DNA of 64,000 bases. It comes from Gloeocapsopsis dulcis (GTDB lineage Bacteria; Cyanobacteriota; Cyanobacteriia; Cyanobacteriales; Chroococcidiopsidaceae). Shown here one piece after another: positions 62,268-64,000 of the stretch. The DNA lies in contig NZ_CP119968.1 of the NCBI RefSeq assembly GCF_032163395.1, positions 791,501-855,500 on the forward strand, written 5' to 3'. Below the pieces are notes generated by a model, which saw only the letters and a program-made list of their open reading frames with translations, did not search any database and was not told where the DNA came from. Both the position numbers and the translations under genes were made by a program. The stretch's first letter is position 1. Every line of letters starts with the position of its first letter.

Positions 62268-63347
62268 ATGCTTGACGCAATTATTATTATTTCATTCATT
62301 GTAGCAGGCGCAGGCATCGGCTATTACACTACAGAACTGCTGCCAGAAAATGTGCAGCAGCAAGTGACTAACATTGAGGCTTTGCGCTTGGTTTTTGCCG
62401 CTTTCGCTGCCTTAATTGGTGGTGCTGCCGGACTGAGTTTCCAAATTAGCTATCGTCGCATCGAGAAACAAGTCAGGGAAATGCCGATTGAGGTGATCTT
62501 GACGCGGGCGATCGGCTTAGTTCTGGGGTTACTCATTGCCAATTTAATGTTGGCACCATTGTTTTTACTACCAATTCCTGTGGATTTTAGCTTCATTAAG
62601 CCGTTGATCGCTGTATTGGGCAGTGTTATGTTTGCCTTTTCTGGAATAAGTTTAGCAGACACTCACGGTCCAGCGTTGCTCAGACTGATTAACTTCAACA
62701 ATGTCGAGTCTGTCTTGCTAGCAGAAGGAACCCTTAAAGCAGCAGCAACAAAAGTTGTAGATACTAGCTGCATTATTGATGGTCGTCTGGAAACACTGCT
62801 AGAAACAGGATTTCTTGAAGGGCAAATTTTAGTACCACAATTTGTGCTACAAGAACTGCAACAACTTGCAGACGGTGCTAAAGATTTAAAACGGATGCGG
62901 GGACGCAGAGGATTAGAAATTCTCAATCGCTTGAAGGAAACTTACTCCGATCGCATTTTGATTCATCCTATGGAATATGACGATGTTCCTACTGTTGATG
63001 CTAAATTGGTGCGATTTGCCCAAGAGATCAGTGGTACGCTAGTCACAAATGATTACAACTTGTCCAAAGTTGCTAGCGTTCAAAAAGTACCAGTACTGAA
63101 TATTAACGATTTGGTGCAAGCAGTACGTCCTACCTACCTACCTGGCGATAGCATTGACTTGAAAGTTCTCAAAGAGGGTAAAGAACCAAGTCAAGGTGTC
63201 GGTTATCTTGAAGATGGCACAATGGTAGTTGTAGAAGAAGGCATTGGTTATGTCGGCGGGGAAGTGAGAGTAATCGTGACAAGTGCTTTGCAAACAAGTG
63301 CAGGACGGATGATTTTCGCAAAACCACAAGCTTCTGCTTTGGCTTAG
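62268..63347 (+). CDS. PIN/TRAM domain membrane protein (YacL-like)
   Basis: 359 residues. Four TM helices in the first ~145 residues (IIIISFIVAGAGIGYYTT, LVFAAFAALIGGAAGLSF, AIGLVLGLLIANLMLAPLFL, LIAVLGSVMFAFSGISL), then a PIN nuclease domain 'KVVDTSCIIDGRLETLLETG' with acidic residues at 'GRRGLEIL', 'TVDAKLVRFAQE' and 'TNDYNLSK', and a C-terminal TRAM domain 'GVGYLEDGTMVVVEEGIGYV' for RNA binding. A membrane-anchored ribonuclease is the likely role, as for YacL. A terminator follows. Confidence 0.92.
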   Translation: MLDAIIIISFIVAGAGIGYYTTELLPENVQQQVTNIEALRLVFAAFAALIGGAAGLSFQISYRRIEKQVREMPIEVILTRAIGLVLGLLIANLMLAPLFLLPIPVDFSFIKPLIAVLGSVMFAFSGISLADTHGPALLRLINFNNVESVLLAEGTLKAAATKVVDTSCIIDGRLETLLETGFLEGQILVPQFVLQELQQLADGAKDLKRMRGRRGLEILNRLKETYSDRILIHPMEYDDVPTVDAKLVRFAQEISGTLVTNDYNLSKVASVQKVPVLNINDLVQAVRPTYLPGDSIDLKVLKEGKEPSQGVGYLEDGTMVVVEEGIGYVGGEVRVIVTSALQTSAGRMIFAKPQASALA

Positions 63348-63417
63348 GGAGACGATTGGATCACCACTATGGCGTTGCGATCGCTTCAGGCGCTGCGCGC
63401 AATCGCGAATCAAATAT

Positions 63418-63446
63418 AACCGGTGCAATTAACCTGCACCGGTTTT
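63418..63446 (+). terminator. Rho-independent terminator after the PIN/TRAM gene
   Basis: AACCGGTGCA-ATTAACC-TGCACCGGTT followed by TTG TTA. Ten-base perfect stem with a seven-base loop, 70 bp after the stop codon. The T-run is short (TTTT). Confidence 0.82.
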
Positions 63447-63540
63447 GTTATTGCATGGGGCGGCATTTTTAACTGGCGATCGCATATTCAGGATCGTTAG
63501 CAACGCCCAACGCAATGGCAGCCTTAATGTGGCAACTGCA

Positions 63541-64000
63541 TTAAGTTGCAGCTTGAACTTGACTTAATAGGCTATGCAGTTTCTCGCCCTCGATAACTTC
63601 TGTCTCTAACAGTTGAGTAGCGATCGCTTCAAGTAAGTCGCGGTTAAGCTTGAGCGTGTCCAAAGCTTGATGATGAGCCGTTTCCACAATGTCTTTCACC
63701 TCGCGGTCAATCGCCTGCGACGTTTCTTCACTGACCATTCGGCGAGGATTGGGCGCACCATCACTCAGAAACATAGCTTGCTGTCCCTGTTGATATGCTA
63801 GTGGACCTAAGACTTTACTCATACCATACGTCGTCACCATTCGCTCTGCCAGATCGGTCGCCCGTTGCAAATCGTTGGATGCCCCAGTAGTGATGCTGCC
63901 AAACACAATCTCTTCTGCCGATCTGCCACCAAGTAGGGTAGCGATCTGACTTCGGAGTTCAGCTTCGTCTAGGAGGAACCGATCTTCAGTTGGTAGTTGC
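63541..64000 (-). CDS. ftsH: ATP-dependent zinc metalloprotease FtsH, 3' end (partial)
   Basis: The C-terminal ~152 residues of an FtsH protease; the rest lies beyond the window. Visible are 'LPTEDRFLLDEAELRSQIAT', 'LGGRSAEEIVFGSITTGASNDLQ', 'RATDLAERMVTTYGMSKVLGPL' and 'REVKDIVETAHHQALDTLKLN', the second part of the M41 peptidase domain (Asp of the 'GASNDLQ' zinc site). FtsH degrades damaged membrane proteins including D1 in PSII repair. Cyanobacteria have four paralogues; which one this is cannot be told from this part. Confidence 0.95.
   Translation of the reverse strand, partial: QLPTEDRFLLDEAELRSQIATLLGGRSAEEIVFGSITTGASNDLQRATDLAERMVTTYGMSKVLGPLAYQQGQQAMFLSDGAPNPRRMVSEETSQAIDREVKDIVETAHHQALDTLKLNRDLLEAIATQLLETEVIEGEKLHSLLSQVQAAT

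Noticed and set aside
62174-62274. 34-codon ORF before the PIN/TRAM gene
   Set aside because: No family features, no clear ribosome-binding site, and it overlaps the real gene start.

Overview
The window looks like a chromosomal segment of a cyanobacterium. It carries the photosystem II small-subunit genes psbI, psbN and psbH, an rbp-rpsU pair, very frequent HIP1-type GCGATCGC octamers, short tandem repeats between genes, and several families largely confined to cyanobacteria (DUF3172, DUF3769, DUF1825). The content (GH38 mannosidase, CHASE and hybrid kinases, many decaying mobile elements) would fit a large-genome lineage such as the Chroococcidiopsis/Gloeocapsopsis group, but that placement is inference.

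Layout. 1-3.6 kb: a Pro/Thr-rich protein cut by the window edge, a DUF3172 protein, then a scar in which an IS1-family element, itself interrupted by an IS982-family element with an 8-bp target duplication, lies between an ABC-2 permease N-terminal fragment and a DUF429 C-terminal fragment. 3.6-16.3 kb: glycogen phosphorylase, psbI, a DUF3769 (LptD-like) outer-membrane protein, a cation/proton antiporter, a truncated RES/Xre toxin-antitoxin pair, a cyanobacterial hypothetical protein and a large GH38 alpha-mannosidase. 16.3-21.5 kb is a graveyard: AraC/PchR-type regulator, TonB receptor and siderophore-binding protein are all truncated or frameshifted around a second IS1-family element, followed by a broken Uma2 gene and a frameshifted O-methyltransferase. 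21.4-30.7 kb is core: psbN, psbH, tatA, pth, rpsU, rbp, a propeller-transglutaminase protein, a P-type Ca2+-ATPase, recF and mgtC. 31-39.8 kb: a CHASE-PAS histidine kinase, a PEP-synthase-like protein, a polyprenyl-phosphate sugar transferase and a hybrid kinase. 39.6-46.6 kb: urease accessory genes ureE, ureF and ureG, split by an oppositely oriented NYN-domain nuclease gene with its own strong promoter and hairpin-rich leader, then pyrD, a methyltransferase, a TnpB element and a phosphoribosyltransferase. 46.7-64 kb: family-4 UDG, pyrF, tyrS, PBP1A-type enzyme, DUF1825, TM2 and helix-hairpin-helix proteins, lepB, moaE, DUF2103-clpS, a secreted FAD oxidoreductase beside a LacI regulator with two palindromic operators, hemW, a PIN/TRAM protein and the 3' end of ftsH.

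No rRNA, tRNA or CRISPR array was recognised. The parts most worth following up are: (i) the NYN nuclease and its three-hairpin leader inserted in the urease accessory locus; (ii) an 8-nt anti-Shine-Dalgarno arrangement in the leader of the RNA-binding-protein gene; (iii) two perfect LacI-type operators flanking a sigma70 promoter; (iv) short palindromic repeats apparently inserted in frame inside the mannosidase and TnpB genes; (v) the decayed siderophore locus with an orphan IS end.
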